From Cyclobacterium qasimii M12-11B (lineage in GTDB: Bacteria > Bacteroidota > Bacteroidia > Cytophagales > Cyclobacteriaceae): a DNA stretch of 51,982 nucleotides. This document shows, in pieces, positions 26,795-36,404 of the stretch. The translations under genes were made by a program, and so were the position numbers. Position 1 is the first letter of the stretch; each line of letters opens with the position of its first letter. The stretch is taken from contig NZ_ATNM01000089.1 of the NCBI RefSeq assembly GCF_000427295.1, positions 1-51,982 on the forward strand. Reading direction: 5' to 3'. The notes beneath the pieces are model-generated. The model had not been told where the DNA came from. It saw only the letters and a list, made by a program, of their open reading frames with translations, and did no database searches.

Positions 26795-27463
26795 ACTGGG
26801 TGTTTTAAAAGAAAATTCTGAACATAGGGTTATCCACCTTTTAGACTTAGATTATTTTGTAAAAAATATTGTTTTTTCAAGTTTTCCACAATTTAGCGGT
26901 TTTTTTATAAGGTTTAATTAATTCGTAATCAATCACTTAAGCGTAAATTCTTGAGGCCTGTGGATAACATGTCCGAAATGTGGATAAATATTCCTTGCTT
27001 TTTTCATTCCTCAAATGCGATAAGTAAAGGCTGTTTTTGACCGTAATTCAGGAAGTTTTAATGATTTACAGCCATTTGTTTTTCGCTTCGATTTAACCCG
27101 AAAATAGAATCTTATTTGGTTTATTCAAGCATGGGCACTAGCAGCATTTTATAAGGTGAAAATTATGGTTAAATCAGTAACTTTTTTTGTTTGATCTGTA
27201 ACTACCTGTGCCTTATAAGCCAATCTTTAATCCGGATTTTAAGCTGTCGAGAAAGCAAATTTGGAATAAATTTTGAAAATGATTTTTGACCTGATTTTAA
27301 AGGTTATTAAGCAATGACAATGTAGAATTGCAACTGAATTTAACATAACCTACGGTTTTTTATCCGCCGTTATTTTGTTTAACTCAGGTAATTCAATGGA
27401 ACTTCATTACACTTTTTAGAGAATGCTCTTTTTCCCAGATAGAACAGCAATTCATTTAAGGGT
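26795..27463. other. oriC: candidate chromosomal replication origin (oriC) region
   Basis: A 669-base gene-free, strongly AT-rich gap between two converging genes. Four DnaA-box-like sites lie within 160 bases: TTATCCACC at 26830-26838 and TTTTCCACA at 26882-26890 on the plus strand, and two perfect TTATCCACA boxes read on the minus strand at 26959-26967 and 26979-26987, in the same orientation 20 bases apart. A/T-only stretches (26841-26880, 26901-26930) between them could act as unwinding DNA. The rest, to 27463, shows no gene or RNA. Gene orientation around it is mixed and does not itself support an origin, and dnaA is not in the window. Confidence 0.6.
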
Positions 27464-28981
27464 TTATAGAAACTTCAAGATTTCATCTATGTGTTCCCTG
27501 TTGTTGGAAAGTCTTGGGACTTTGTTTTGGCCACCCAAGCGCCCCTTTGATTTGAGCCACTTTTCAAATATTCCTTCGGAAGCAAAATGAAGAATCGGTA
27601 GTTTCAAGACCATGTCCTTGTATCGTTTGGCTTCATAGTCGGAATTTACATTTTTTAATTCCTGATCTAACCTTTGGAGAAAATCGTCCTTATTAGTGGG
27701 TAGCTTAACGAACTCAATAATCCATTCATGGGTGCCTTGCTCGTGATTTTCATCAAAGTATACAGGTGCTGCTGTAAAGTTGCTGATGGTGGCACCGGTA
27801 GCTTTACAGGTGATTTCCATCGCTTTTTCAGCATTCTCTACGATCAGCTCTTCTCCAAAGGCATTGATAAAATGTTTGGTTCGCCCACTGATTTTAATTC
27901 TATAAGGATTTGTAGAGGTGAACTTCACCGTGTCACCGATTTTATACCTCCAAAGGCCTGCATTAGTAGATATCAACAAGGCATAGTTTTTACCTTCCTT
28001 GACCTTGTCAAGGGGTATAATATTAGGGTGTTCGCTTTCTATGTCTTCCATTGGGATAAATTCATAAAAAATCCCATAGTCTAGCATTAAAAGCAATTCA
28101 TCTGAATCCTTTTGGTCTTTTATGCCGAAAAAACCTTCAGAGGCATTATAAGTTTCCATATAATGCATATTGGGAGAAGGAATAAGGCTCTCAAAGATGT
28201 TTTTATAAGGGCCAAAAGCTACGGCACCATGAAAGAAGACTTCCAGGTTTGGCCAAACTTCTAAAATATTTTTGCTATTGGTTTTTTCGAGGACTTTTTT
28301 AATCAGTACCATCGTCCATGTAGGGACTCCTGTCAGGCTGGTGACATTTTCTTTTATGGACTCGTCAGCCATTCTGTCTATTTTATTCTCCCACTCACTC
28401 ATCAAGGCCACCTCAAGACTAGGTGTTCTTGCCATTTGGGCCCATTTGGGAAGGTTTTTCATGATGACAGCAGAGATGTCCCCAGAGAAACTATTGTCAT
28501 TATAATCAAGATTGTTAGTTTGAAGGCTTCCTCCAATCGTCAGGCTCTTACCTGTAAATAATTTTGTCTCAGGATAATTGTTGATGTATAAAGAAAGCAT
28601 GTCTTTACCACCCTTCAAGTGACAATCTTCCAGGCTTTCGGGAGAAACAGGTATGAATTTGCTTCTTGAAGAAGTGGTGCCAGAGGATTTGGAGAACCAA
28701 TGAATAGGGGTTGGCCAAATGACATTCTGCTGGCCTTTCATGGTTTGTTCTATATACGGCTTTAGGGCTTCATAGTCATGTACGGGTACCCATTGATTGT
28801 AATCTTCGTAAGCGGAAATTTTCTCAAAATTGTACTTTTTCCCAAATTCGGTTTTTTTGGCTGTATGTATCAGCTTGAAAAGAATTTCTCTTTGGGTTTC
28901 TAGCGGGTTATTTTTGAATTTTTCGATCTGGCCTATACGATTCTTTAGGATCCAGGTCATGAAAGTATTGATTAATTCCAT
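27464..28981 (-). CDS. GH3 auxin-responsive promoter family protein (acyl-adenylating superfamily)
   Basis: A 505-residue protein of the GH3 group within the ANL adenylating superfamily; plant members join amino acids to jasmonate or auxin, and the bacterial role is unknown. Visible cues are the ATP-loop-like WFSKSSGTTSSRSKFIPVS near residues 95-112, TSLTGVPTWTMVLIKKVLE, YNASEGFFGIKD near residue 280, the hinge region LWRYKIGDTVKF, and INAFGEELIVENAEKAM. It starts 20 bases after the stop of the rejoined lptB gene and closes the recJ-lptB-GH3 run. It reads towards the oriC candidate. Confidence 0.87.
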   Translation of the reverse strand: MELINTFMTWILKNRIGQIEKFKNNPLETQREILFKLIHTAKKTEFGKKYNFEKISAYEDYNQWVPVHDYEALKPYIEQTMKGQQNVIWPTPIHWFSKSSGTTSSRSKFIPVSPESLEDCHLKGGKDMLSLYINNYPETKLFTGKSLTIGGSLQTNNLDYNDNSFSGDISAVIMKNLPKWAQMARTPSLEVALMSEWENKIDRMADESIKENVTSLTGVPTWTMVLIKKVLEKTNSKNILEVWPNLEVFFHGAVAFGPYKNIFESLIPSPNMHYMETYNASEGFFGIKDQKDSDELLLMLDYGIFYEFIPMEDIESEHPNIIPLDKVKEGKNYALLISTNAGLWRYKIGDTVKFTSTNPYRIKISGRTKHFINAFGEELIVENAEKAMEITCKATGATISNFTAAPVYFDENHEQGTHEWIIEFVKLPTNKDDFLQRLDQELKNVNSDYEAKRYKDMVLKLPILHFASEGIFEKWLKSKGRLGGQNKVPRLSNNREHIDEILKFL

Positions 28982-29000
28982 AGTGGAGGTTCGGTCCGTT

Positions 29001-29731
29001 TTAAATTTTCCTTTTCAGCTCGAAATTTTTACCCAGATAAACTTTTCTTACTTGCTCATCTGCAGCGAGCTCTTCTGCTGTTCCTGCCTTTAAGAGTTTC
29101 CCCTCAAACATTAGGTATGCACGGTCGGTAATAGATAAGGTTTCATTCACATTGTGGTCAGTGATGAGAATGCCTATGTTTTTGTTTTAAGTTTGGCGAC
29201 AATGGTTTGTATCTCTTCCACAGCAATAGGGTCTACTCCCGCAAATGGTTCGTCGAGTAATACAAATTTCGGATCTACAGATAAAGCTCTGGCAATTTCT
29301 GTTCTCCTTCTTTCACCACCCGATAGCACCATTCCTAAATTTTTTCTCACATGAGTAAGACTAAACTCTTCAAGTAATTCTTCTACCTTTTCCTTCTGCT
29401 CTTTTTTAGGAATATTACTCATTTCCAAAACAGCCATTATATTTTCTTCCACGGTTAGCTTTCTGAAAACAGACGCTTCTTGAGCAAGGTACCCTATACC
29501 TAACTTCGCTCTTTTGTACATGGGTAGTGGCGTGATGTCCTGGTTGTCCAGAAAAACGGTGCCTCCATTTGGTTTTACTAGGCCCACTATCATGTAAAAT
29601 GAGGTGGTTTTTCCAGCACCATTTGGTCCCAATAGACCTACGATTTCTCCCTGACCTACTTCAACGGAAATATCGTTTACTACTTTCTTTTTCTTGTATA
29701 TTTTAATTAAATGCTCTGCCTTTAATATCAT
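29001..29731 (-). CDS. lptB: LPS export ABC transporter ATP-binding protein LptB, frame broken at an A5 run
   Basis: The ATPase of the LptBFG complex that extracts lipopolysaccharide from the inner membrane. The first 185 residues carry Walker [17 protein letters not shown], the LptB-typical [16 protein letters not shown], signature [16 protein letters not shown] and Walker [17 protein letters not shown] stop then follows KLKTKT. One extra A at the plus-strand T5 run 29179-29183 restores [20 protein letters not shown] with the H-loop histidine, then [14 protein letters not shown] and [12 protein letters not shown] to TAA at 29001, giving 243 residues, the expected size. As this gene is normally essential, the break is most likely a sequence error. 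It is two bases after recJ. Confidence 0.9.
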
Positions 29732-29733
29732 GG

Positions 29734-31433
29734 TTAGTCAAATTTGATATCCTTTACGTAAAGCTGCAAACTGCTGGTGTTTCTAAACGTGTTTTCCCTA
29801 ATCTCAAATGCGATATTAAAACGCATTTTACTATTTAACAACTCGTAATACTCTGCAAATCCGAAGCCAATACAAACTGGTCTAGTGCTTTGGCCATCTT
29901 GAATGAGTTCAAATCGAAGGTGTTTGTCTTTTAAAACACGCACATTTTCTGCATAAACTTGGTTAGCGCAAAAAACGGGCTCAGGATTTCCTGGACCAAA
30001 AGGAGTCATTTGCTTCAATATATTGTAAAATTTATAATTGATTTGATCCAGGATCAATTCATCGTCTACTTCCAGAATAGGCTTCATGTGTATTTCACTC
30101 ACCCTTTCACTCACCACCGCTTCAAACTTTGCCTGGAAGGCGGGAACATTTTCAACCGAAAGTGTTAGCCCTGCCGCATATTTGTGTCCACCAAACTGCT
30201 CCAATAAGTCACTACATTCCTCTATGGCATCATAGATATTGAAATCAATTACGGAACGAGCACTTCCAGTAGCTTTGTTGTTTGACTCAGTGAGTATGAT
30301 AGTGGGTCTATAGTACTTTTCTATGCATCTAGAGGCCACAATGCCTATTACTCCTTTGTGCCAGTCCTCCTTAAATAAAACAGTGCTTTTGAAATCTCCT
30401 TCCAATTCCCTGTTTTCAATCATTTCCAATGCTTCCCTGGTAATGTTTTCATCGAAATTTTTTCGAGCGGCATTTACATCCTCTACCAGTTCTGCTCGTC
30501 TGACTGCTTCGTCTAGATCCTTTGAAATCAGCAATTCTACAGAAGCTTTGGCATGTTCTAACCTTCCCGAAGCATTTATTCTAGGACCAATTTTGAAAAC
30601 AATATCTGTAATGGTAATGTCTTTTTCTAATTTCCCTTTAAGTATCAGGGCTTTAATTCCTGGTCTTGGTTTATTGTTCAATCTTTCAAGCCCAAAATAG
30701 GCGAGAATTCTGTTTTCCCCTGAGATGGGAACAATGTCAGAAGCAATACTTATCACCAAGAGGTCAAGGAAAGCATATAGGTTAACTTCTTTTTTATCAG
30801 AAAAAGTAGTGTAAGCCTGGACAAGCTTGAAACCCACTCCGCAACCGCTTAATTCTTTAAAGGGATAGAGACAATCTTTCTTTTTGGGTCTAAAACGGCA
30901 ATGGCTTTGGGGAGTATTTCACCGGGGGTATGGTGGTCGCAAATAATAAAATCTACACCTAATTCATTGGCCAATGCGATTTTTTTCATGGCTTTGATTC
31001 CGCAGTCTAATGATACGACAAGGCCGAAATTGTTTTCTGCAGCAAAATGAACCCCTTTTTCAGAAATGCCATAACCTTCTTTATACCTGTCAGGAATATA
31101 AAAAGCTACATTGTCATAAAATGATTTAATAAAACTGTAAAATAAGGCAACTGAAGTAGTGCCATCAACATCGTAATCGCCATAAACAAGGATTTTCTCG
31201 TTGTTCTCTATGGCTTGGTGTAGTCTCTGCACAGCTGCATCCATGTCCTTCATTAGGAAAGGATCATGTAGCTTATCCAGATCTGGACGGAAAAAATCTT
31301 TTGCCTGTTGGAAATCACCAATACCGCGATTTACCAATACATTTGCCAATGTTGGGTTAACGTTGATTTCATTGCTAAGGTGTTCAACTAATTCGGGATT
31401 TGCCTTGTTTTTATGTTTCCATCTAAAGTCCAT
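29734..31433 (-). CDS. recJ: single-stranded-DNA-specific 5'-3' exonuclease RecJ, frame broken at an A5 run
   Basis: RecJ degrades single-stranded DNA in recombination and mismatch repair. The N-terminal part has the DHH motifs [33 protein letters not shown] and [15 protein letters not shown]. It runs into a stop after [13 protein letters not shown]. With one A added at the plus-strand T5 run 30881-30885, it reads [20 protein letters not shown] and joins [11 protein letters not shown], then [26 protein letters not shown] (DHHA1 domain) and a C-terminal OB-like domain. The rejoined protein is about 566 residues, normal for Bacteroidota. ATG 31433 ([10 protein letters not shown]) is the preferred start. 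Confidence 0.9.
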
Positions 31434-31542
31434 GGGGTGTAAATTACAAAACAAACAGGCGATTCAACTAAAAACGCACCTTAATAATTCTAATAAAAAT
31501 TGAATGATTTACTTAAAGTCCATGCATTGAGTTCCTTACCGT

Positions 31543-32139
31543 TTAGTCGATTGCCTCGGAGAGAACTTCTTTAAGTGCTACCCTCTTGCCATCCTTGTAA
31601 GGAACAATCCAAGCTTCTTTTACACCTATTCTTCTTAACTTTTTCTTAAACTGATCGGCCATTTTATAGTCTCTGAACTGACCCAAAACGTACTTTATGT
31701 ACCCCTCTTCATCGATTATTTTCAGGTCACTTCCATTTTCAGTCAGGTCTCTTAAGTCCAATTCATCGAAAGCAGCCAACTGTACTTTAAATACTACGCC
31801 ACTTTGCCATTCATCGGTGATGGATTCTAAATTCCCATTAGAAGCTTGATTTCTTTGGGTACTTAAGTCCATTACCTGTCGTGCCAATCGATCAATTTCG
31901 CCTTCTTTACTGGTGATTTTCTGTTCAAGGTGAGCAGATTTTTCTGTGAGAGTGGCGTTTTCTTGTACCAGTTTAGCCCTTTCCTCTACTAAAGCCTTGA
32001 AAGCTTCAATACTCATTTCCTTTTTCTGCTGTTTCCAAGATTTGTACTCCTCCTTAGTAAGTCCACCAAGTGTTTTAGAGGAACAGTTGAAAAATACTGC
32101 GGAGATTATTACTAATAGTAATGATTTGGTAAAAGTCAT
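31543..32139 (-). CDS. lipoprotein with coiled coil and SPOR-like domain
   Basis: A 198-residue secreted protein. The signal MTFTKSLLLVIISAVFFNCS ends in a plausible lipobox with cysteine at residue 19. Residues about 45-100 are a strongly charged heptad-like coiled coil (EERAKLVQENATLTEKSAHL). After a short linker comes a SPOR-like domain, VVFKVQLAAFDELDL, KYVLGQFRDYKMADQFKKKL and EAWIVPYKDGKRVALKE, which in this family binds denuded peptidoglycan glycans. It is probably anchored to the outer membrane facing the wall. It is separate from recJ by 109 bases and from lipA by 151 bases. Confidence 0.8.
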   Translation of the reverse strand: MTFTKSLLLVIISAVFFNCSSKTLGGLTKEEYKSWKQQKKEMSIEAFKALVEERAKLVQENATLTEKSAHLEQKITSKEGEIDRLARQVMDLSTQRNQASNGNLESITDEWQSGVVFKVQLAAFDELDLRDLTENGSDLKIIDEEGYIKYVLGQFRDYKMADQFKKKLRRIGVKEAWIVPYKDGKRVALKEVLSEAID

Positions 32140-32290
32140 TTTAATGCAGGTTTAAAATCCAATTTATTGGTAAGTTATAAACACTCAAAAGATACAAAAA
32201 ATAAGCCATTTTCCTTTTCATACCTAAAAAAATCATAACTCACGGCCAAATCATATGCATTTAGCCGTGAGCTTACTAAAAGATAGAACG

Positions 32291-33168
32291 TTAAACGTTA
32301 ACATGTCTCTCTGCGTGATAGGAGGATCTAACGAGAGGTCCTGATTCTACATATTTTAAACCTCTTTTCAGTCCTTCTTCCCTATAGGCATCAAATTGGT
32401 CTGGATGTATAAATTCAGCAACTTCGATGTGCATTTTAGTAGGTTGAAGGTATTGACCCAAGGTTAAAATATCACAACCGTGAGCGGCTAAATCATCCAT
32501 GGCTTTAAGTACTTCATCCTGCGTCTCTCCCAGTCCGAGCATTATACCCGTCTTGGTGCGTTTGCCATACTCCTTGGTCAGCTTGATTTGCTCCAGAGAT
32601 CGGTTGTATTTGGCTTGTGGACGCACTCTTCTATAGAGCCTTTCAACAGTTTCTACATTGTGAGAAACCACTTCTTGTCCCGCACTTATCATCCGGTACA
32701 ATGCTTCCCAATTACTTTTTACATCTGGGATGAGCGTTTCTATAGTCGTTTCAGGAGAGCTTTTTTTAGTTTCAGCAACTGTTCTATACCAGATGTCTGC
32801 TCCTTTATCTTTAAGCTCATCTCTATTGACAGAAGTGATTACAGCATGTTTTACCTGCATCAGTTTTATTGCCTCAGCTACTCTTCTAGGTTCGTCTTCA
32901 TCGTACTCTGGTGGTCTACCTGTAGCCACAGCACAGAAAGAGCATGACCTTGTACAAACATTTCCTAAAATCATAAAAGTGGCAGTGCCAGCTCCCCAGC
33001 ATTCTCCCATATTGGGACAATTGCCACTCTCACAAATGGTATGCAGCTTGTGCTCGTCCACCAATTTTCGGACATGCGCATATTCTTTGCCAACAGGTAG
33101 TTTTACCCTTAACCAGTTGGGTTTTTTCTTTTGGTCTGTTCTTCAGAAATTACCGGTAATTCTATCAT
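32291..33168 (-). CDS. lipA: lipoyl synthase, frame broken at an A6 run
   Basis: A radical-SAM enzyme that inserts two sulfurs into octanoyl groups on E2 and GcvH proteins. The long frame carries the auxiliary cluster cysteines [12 protein letters not shown], the radical-SAM motif [16 protein letters not shown], and the C-terminal serine segment [11 protein letters not shown]. The proper N-terminus is in the neighbouring frame: [15 protein letters not shown] from ATG 33168. Adding one A at the plus-strand T6 run 33122-33127 joins it through [20 protein letters not shown] to [12 protein letters not shown]. The rejoined length of about 292 residues is normal. The break is most likely a sequence error. 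Confidence 0.92.
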
Positions 33169-33235
33169 ATCGGGTTTTTAAGTCCGTTCAAAATTAGTCA
33201 TTAATATGAGTTAACCCAAATGAGTACCTAACTCT

Positions 33236-33970
33236 CTACCTTCTAAACCCATAGTAAAGGGTGACATAGGCAGATTGGAAGATCTGCCTGTTCTCGGTAG
33301 TAGGCATTAAGGGAATCTCTTTGGTAAAACCCTCAAATTGGTACCCTAGTTCCAGACCTGTTACGTTTGACTTTAAAAAACCAAACTCAAAATTAATAGC
33401 AGCTTTGGCATTTGCACCAAAAGCAATTTCAGATTCACCAATACCTTCGAATAGCCTTCCGGGACCTAGAATGTTGAATATGCTTTGATGCACGGAAGGA
33501 TCATACTGCTCACGCATGGTCTCAGTACGGCTAGTCGCATATTCTATGTAATAAGGTGCTAGAAGACCTATGGTGGGGCCAATGGCGGTTAAGAAGGAAA
33601 TTTGCACCCCTTGATGTGGTGCTTTTTTAAAGGCTATTATTTCCCGGCCATATTGAGGCCGGATTGCGTAGAGATAATTGGATTTTCCGAAAATATAAGT
33701 GTTACCCAATGGGGTTGGATACCTGACTTCTTTAGGGTTTTTAACATTGGCCAATTCTAAATTGAAAAACTGAAATAGATTGTCATCTATTCTTGAGCCA
33801 ATTTTCAAACTAATGCCGCCAATTAACCCTCCATTGGTGTTTTTATTAATACCAAAAAGAACTTCTTTGTCATAGTCGTAGTCTCCAGATTCTTCTTCTT
33901 GCGCCAATAAAGGGAAAGAACTGCCTAAAAGAAAAACGAGCAATAGGAAATATTTCATTTCTTTAGTCAT
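33236..33970 (-). CDS. outer-membrane beta-barrel-like secreted protein of unknown function
   Basis: A 244-residue protein with a cleavable signal peptide (MKYFLLLVFLLGSSFPLLAQ, starting at the second ATG, 33958, or at 33970). The mature part alternates short aromatic-rich strands (GGLIGGISLKIGSRI, FFNLELANV, GVQISFLTAIGPTIGLLAPY, VTGLELGYQFEGF) and ends in QSAYVTLYYGFRR, which fits a small outer-membrane barrel. I do not recognise the family. It lies upstream of lipA on the same strand, separated by 67 bases. Confidence 0.7.
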   Translation of the reverse strand: MTKEMKYFLLLVFLLGSSFPLLAQEEESGDYDYDKEVLFGINKNTNGGLIGGISLKIGSRIDDNLFQFFNLELANVKNPKEVRYPTPLGNTYIFGKSNYLYAIRPQYGREIIAFKKAPHQGVQISFLTAIGPTIGLLAPYYIEYATSRTETMREQYDPSVHQSIFNILGPGRLFEGIGESEIAFGANAKAAINFEFGFLKSNVTGLELGYQFEGFTKEIPLMPTTENRQIFQSAYVTLYYGFRR

Positions 33971-34510
33971 AAATGATCAGCAATTTAAACGCTAAATTTA
34001 CATTTATTGTTATTTATTAGGTATTAAAAATAGACAGATTAAGTTTATCATGCAAAAGGACTTTGGATTGTTCCTGAATTGGATGAATATTTATATGGCT
34101 TGAGGGGGTACATCGACTCCACTTAGCCGACGCATAAATAGTCGGAATCCCATAAGTAACACAGCTGCAAAATGAGACAGGTCCATGTTTAGCTGGGCTA
34201 GGTGGGTCGAAATAAGTAAAGAAGCCCAAAAGCCTAACCGGTTCCTGAGCCGAGCCGAAGAAAAAGGTAAAATTAATACACGCCTTAGCCATTAATTATT
34301 TTCAATTTTCCCATGCAATTCAATGTGATAACGCTCTAATTTTTAACGTAAACAGTACGCTTAAAAAGGTTAATATTTCATCAGTTCTTAAAATGTAAGA
34401 CATGATTTCTAGATAAATAATCGGAATTAAATAAAATTTCAGCAAGTATTGTAGCGTTTTTTGATTTGGTAACGTATGGGTTTTGAATCTACCCAGTAAA
34501 ACAGAAGCTT
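33971..34510. other. intergenic region with a doubtful 91-codon open frame
   Basis: About 540 bases between divergent genes. A minus-strand frame at 34017-34292 begins MAKACINFTFFFGSAQEPVR and is rich in Cys, Ser, Pro and Tyr, unlike the Lys/Glu/Ile-rich neighbours. Its base composition (34090-34270) is richer in G and C than the flanks. I do not accept it as a gene; a fragment of a repeat is possible. The last 170 bases before the sigma factor gene are AT-rich and must hold its promoter, but no clear match was found. Confidence 0.4.
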
Positions 34511-35059
34511 TTGGAGAAAGATCTCATACAAGAAGCACAAAAGCGAGATAAAAAATCTCTTGAAAGGCTTTATAGGCACTTTTATGGCTATGCTATGAGT
34601 ATTGCGCTAAGGTATTCGGGTAATAGAGAGGAAGCATGCGAAATCGTAAATGATAGTTACATGAAGGCTTTTGATAAACTGGATCAATTTTGCTTAGACA
34701 ATTCCTTCAAGGCGTGGTTCCGTAGGATTATAATAAATACCTCCGTCGACTATTACCGAAAAAATCTTAAGCATCAGGTGTTAATGGACATTGATAAGGC
34801 ACATGCCGAGACTTATGATCCTGATATTATTGATGAGTTATCTAAGGATGATATCTTGAAATGCCTCGAGGAGTTACCTGATATTTTGAGAGTGATTTTC
34901 AATATGTATGAAATAGAAGGGTTCAAACATGCCGAAATTAGTGAGAAACTAGGGATACCATCAAGTACCTGTAGGACTTATTTGGCCAGAGCGAAGGAGA
35001 AATTGAGAGAAAAAATTATTGCATTAAATCAGATAAAAAATGAAGGAGCAGTTCGATAA
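34511..35059 (+). CDS. ECF-type RNA polymerase sigma factor
   Basis: A 182-residue extracytoplasmic-function sigma factor. Region 2 is visible in LYRHFYGYAMSIALRYSGNR, EEACEIVNDSYMKAFDKLDQ and FKAWFRRIIINTSVDYYRKN; region 4 is LPDILRVIFNMYEIEGFKHA followed by the helix-turn-helix EISEKLGIPSSTCRTYLARA. The start is TTG 34511 (product MEKDLIQEAQKRDKKSL). The stop overlaps the start of the next gene by 20 bases, so the sigma factor and its putative anti-sigma partner are translationally coupled. In Bacteroidota such pairs answer envelope signals; the activating signal here is unknown. Confidence 0.92.
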   Translation: MEKDLIQEAQKRDKKSLERLYRHFYGYAMSIALRYSGNREEACEIVNDSYMKAFDKLDQFCLDNSFKAWFRRIIINTSVDYYRKNLKHQVLMDIDKAHAETYDPDIIDELSKDDILKCLEELPDILRVIFNMYEIEGFKHAEISEKLGIPSSTCRTYLARAKEKLREKIIALNQIKNEGAVR

Positions 35060-36376
35060 GAAACTGGCGGAGAAGATTAAAGCCTCCTTCAGCAAACATG
35101 AGGAGCCTTTTGACCCAAAAGAATGGGAGAAATTTTCTGATGCTTATTTTAAACCAAAAAGAAAGCCTGGCTTATTTTTTGGCCTTTTATGACTGCAGGG
35201 ATAGCGGCAAGTTTGTTGTTCTTTTTCTTTTATTTTCCTAAACATGTAGAAATTGACCAAAAAGTGAAGTCAATAGCCGATGCTGTGATTAGTGAGGAAG
35301 CGCCGTTTTTTAAAAAGGAAGAAAAGCAACAAATTAAAGAGACTATAATACCAGAAATCAAGTCAAAAGCTATTGCAGGAGCTGAACAAGCAGATAAACC
35401 GAGCCTATCGACTGATAAATCGACAGGAGATAGGCAAAGTGGATTAAATAGGATTCCTGTTTTAACAATTCCTGAAAAAGATAAAAACTTAACACCATCA
35501 TTTGTAAAGGCCTTTACCTATAAATGGGATAAATTTCAGGCTGATATTGTTAAGCATTTCAATGATTTTGAAGGAGGAACGGATATAGAGAAGGGATGGA
35601 CTTCCGAGAAATCCATAGCCATGTCTCAGACAGATGCCCAAAATTTGGTGGATGCGTGGAAGTCCTCAAATGCTGAAAAAGAATCCAAACAAGTATCTGA
35701 AACACCAAAGTCCTTTAAGTTAGGGGTGATGGTGAGCCCTCAGTCAAGTTCAAATCCTGTATCTGGGATGAATTTGGGTGCTGGAATTATGTCAGAGATT
35801 TCATTGAGCAGAAGGCTAAAATTAGATGTTGGATTGGCATACGCTAACCAAAGTATGGGTGCACAAAATAACCAAAGTATGAACCTGATGATGGATGCTG
35901 CCCCAGCTTCAGAAAATCAAAAAACCAATAGTAATATTATTGATACCGATTACCAGCTTAATTTTGCCTCTCTGGATATTCCGGTTAATTTAAAATACAA
36001 GATTTATGATAAGAAGCAGACAGGCTTGTATTTGATTACAGGTTTGTCAAGCATGGTGTATTTAAAACAAAATACTGTAGAATCTTATCAGGCACAGTCC
36101 TTATTCAATGCAAACAGTATTAATGGCGCTTTAGAATATACGCCTTCAATTCAGAGCTTTAGTAATGTGTTCACTCCTGAAACCGGGCAAAGCAATACCG
36201 ATGTAGCTGGACTTCTAAACCTTTCATTTGGCTATGAGTATCAGTTAAATAAAGAGTTTTATCTTTCCTTTGAGCCTTTCTATAAATTGCCGTTGGGAGG
36301 CCTTACTTTTGCAGACCAGCAGTTTTCAATCGGAGGAGTTAACCTTAGAATGAACTTCAACTTTAAAAATAAATAA
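35040..36376 (+). CDS. putative dual-membrane-spanning anti-sigma factor (cytoplasmic head, TM helix, linker, outer-membrane barrel), frame broken at a T6 run
   Basis: Rejoined by one extra T at 35175-35180, this is a 445-residue protein. From ATG 35040: a soluble head of about 43 residues (MKEQFDKKLAEKIKASFSKH, then FDPKEWEKFSDAYF) that would face the cytoplasm; a transmembrane helix at about 44-66 (WPFMTAGIAASLLFFFFYF); a polar linker of some 160 residues; and from about residue 226 a beta-barrel (FKLGVMVSPQSSSNP, GAGIMSEISLSRRLKLDVGL, GLYLITGLSSMVYL) ending with the barrel-like strand GGVNLRMNFNFKNK. It overlaps the sigma gene. The layout matches the dual-membrane anti-sigma (Dma) type described in Bacteroides. 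No zinc HxxxCxxC motif is present. Confidence 0.78.
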
Positions 36377-36404
36377 CAAACCAAATTTTAATTAACTATT
36401 GACC

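Noticed and set aside
26795-26990. Reading the DnaA-box cluster as chance or a plasmid replicon
   Set aside because: Two perfect boxes plus two near-matches in 160 bases are unlikely by chance, and no plasmid replication gene is near; housekeeping genes surround it.
34017-34292. 91-codon frame as a genuine gene
   Set aside because: Cys/Pro/Tyr-rich product with no family, no start context and a repeat-like composition; kept only as a finding.
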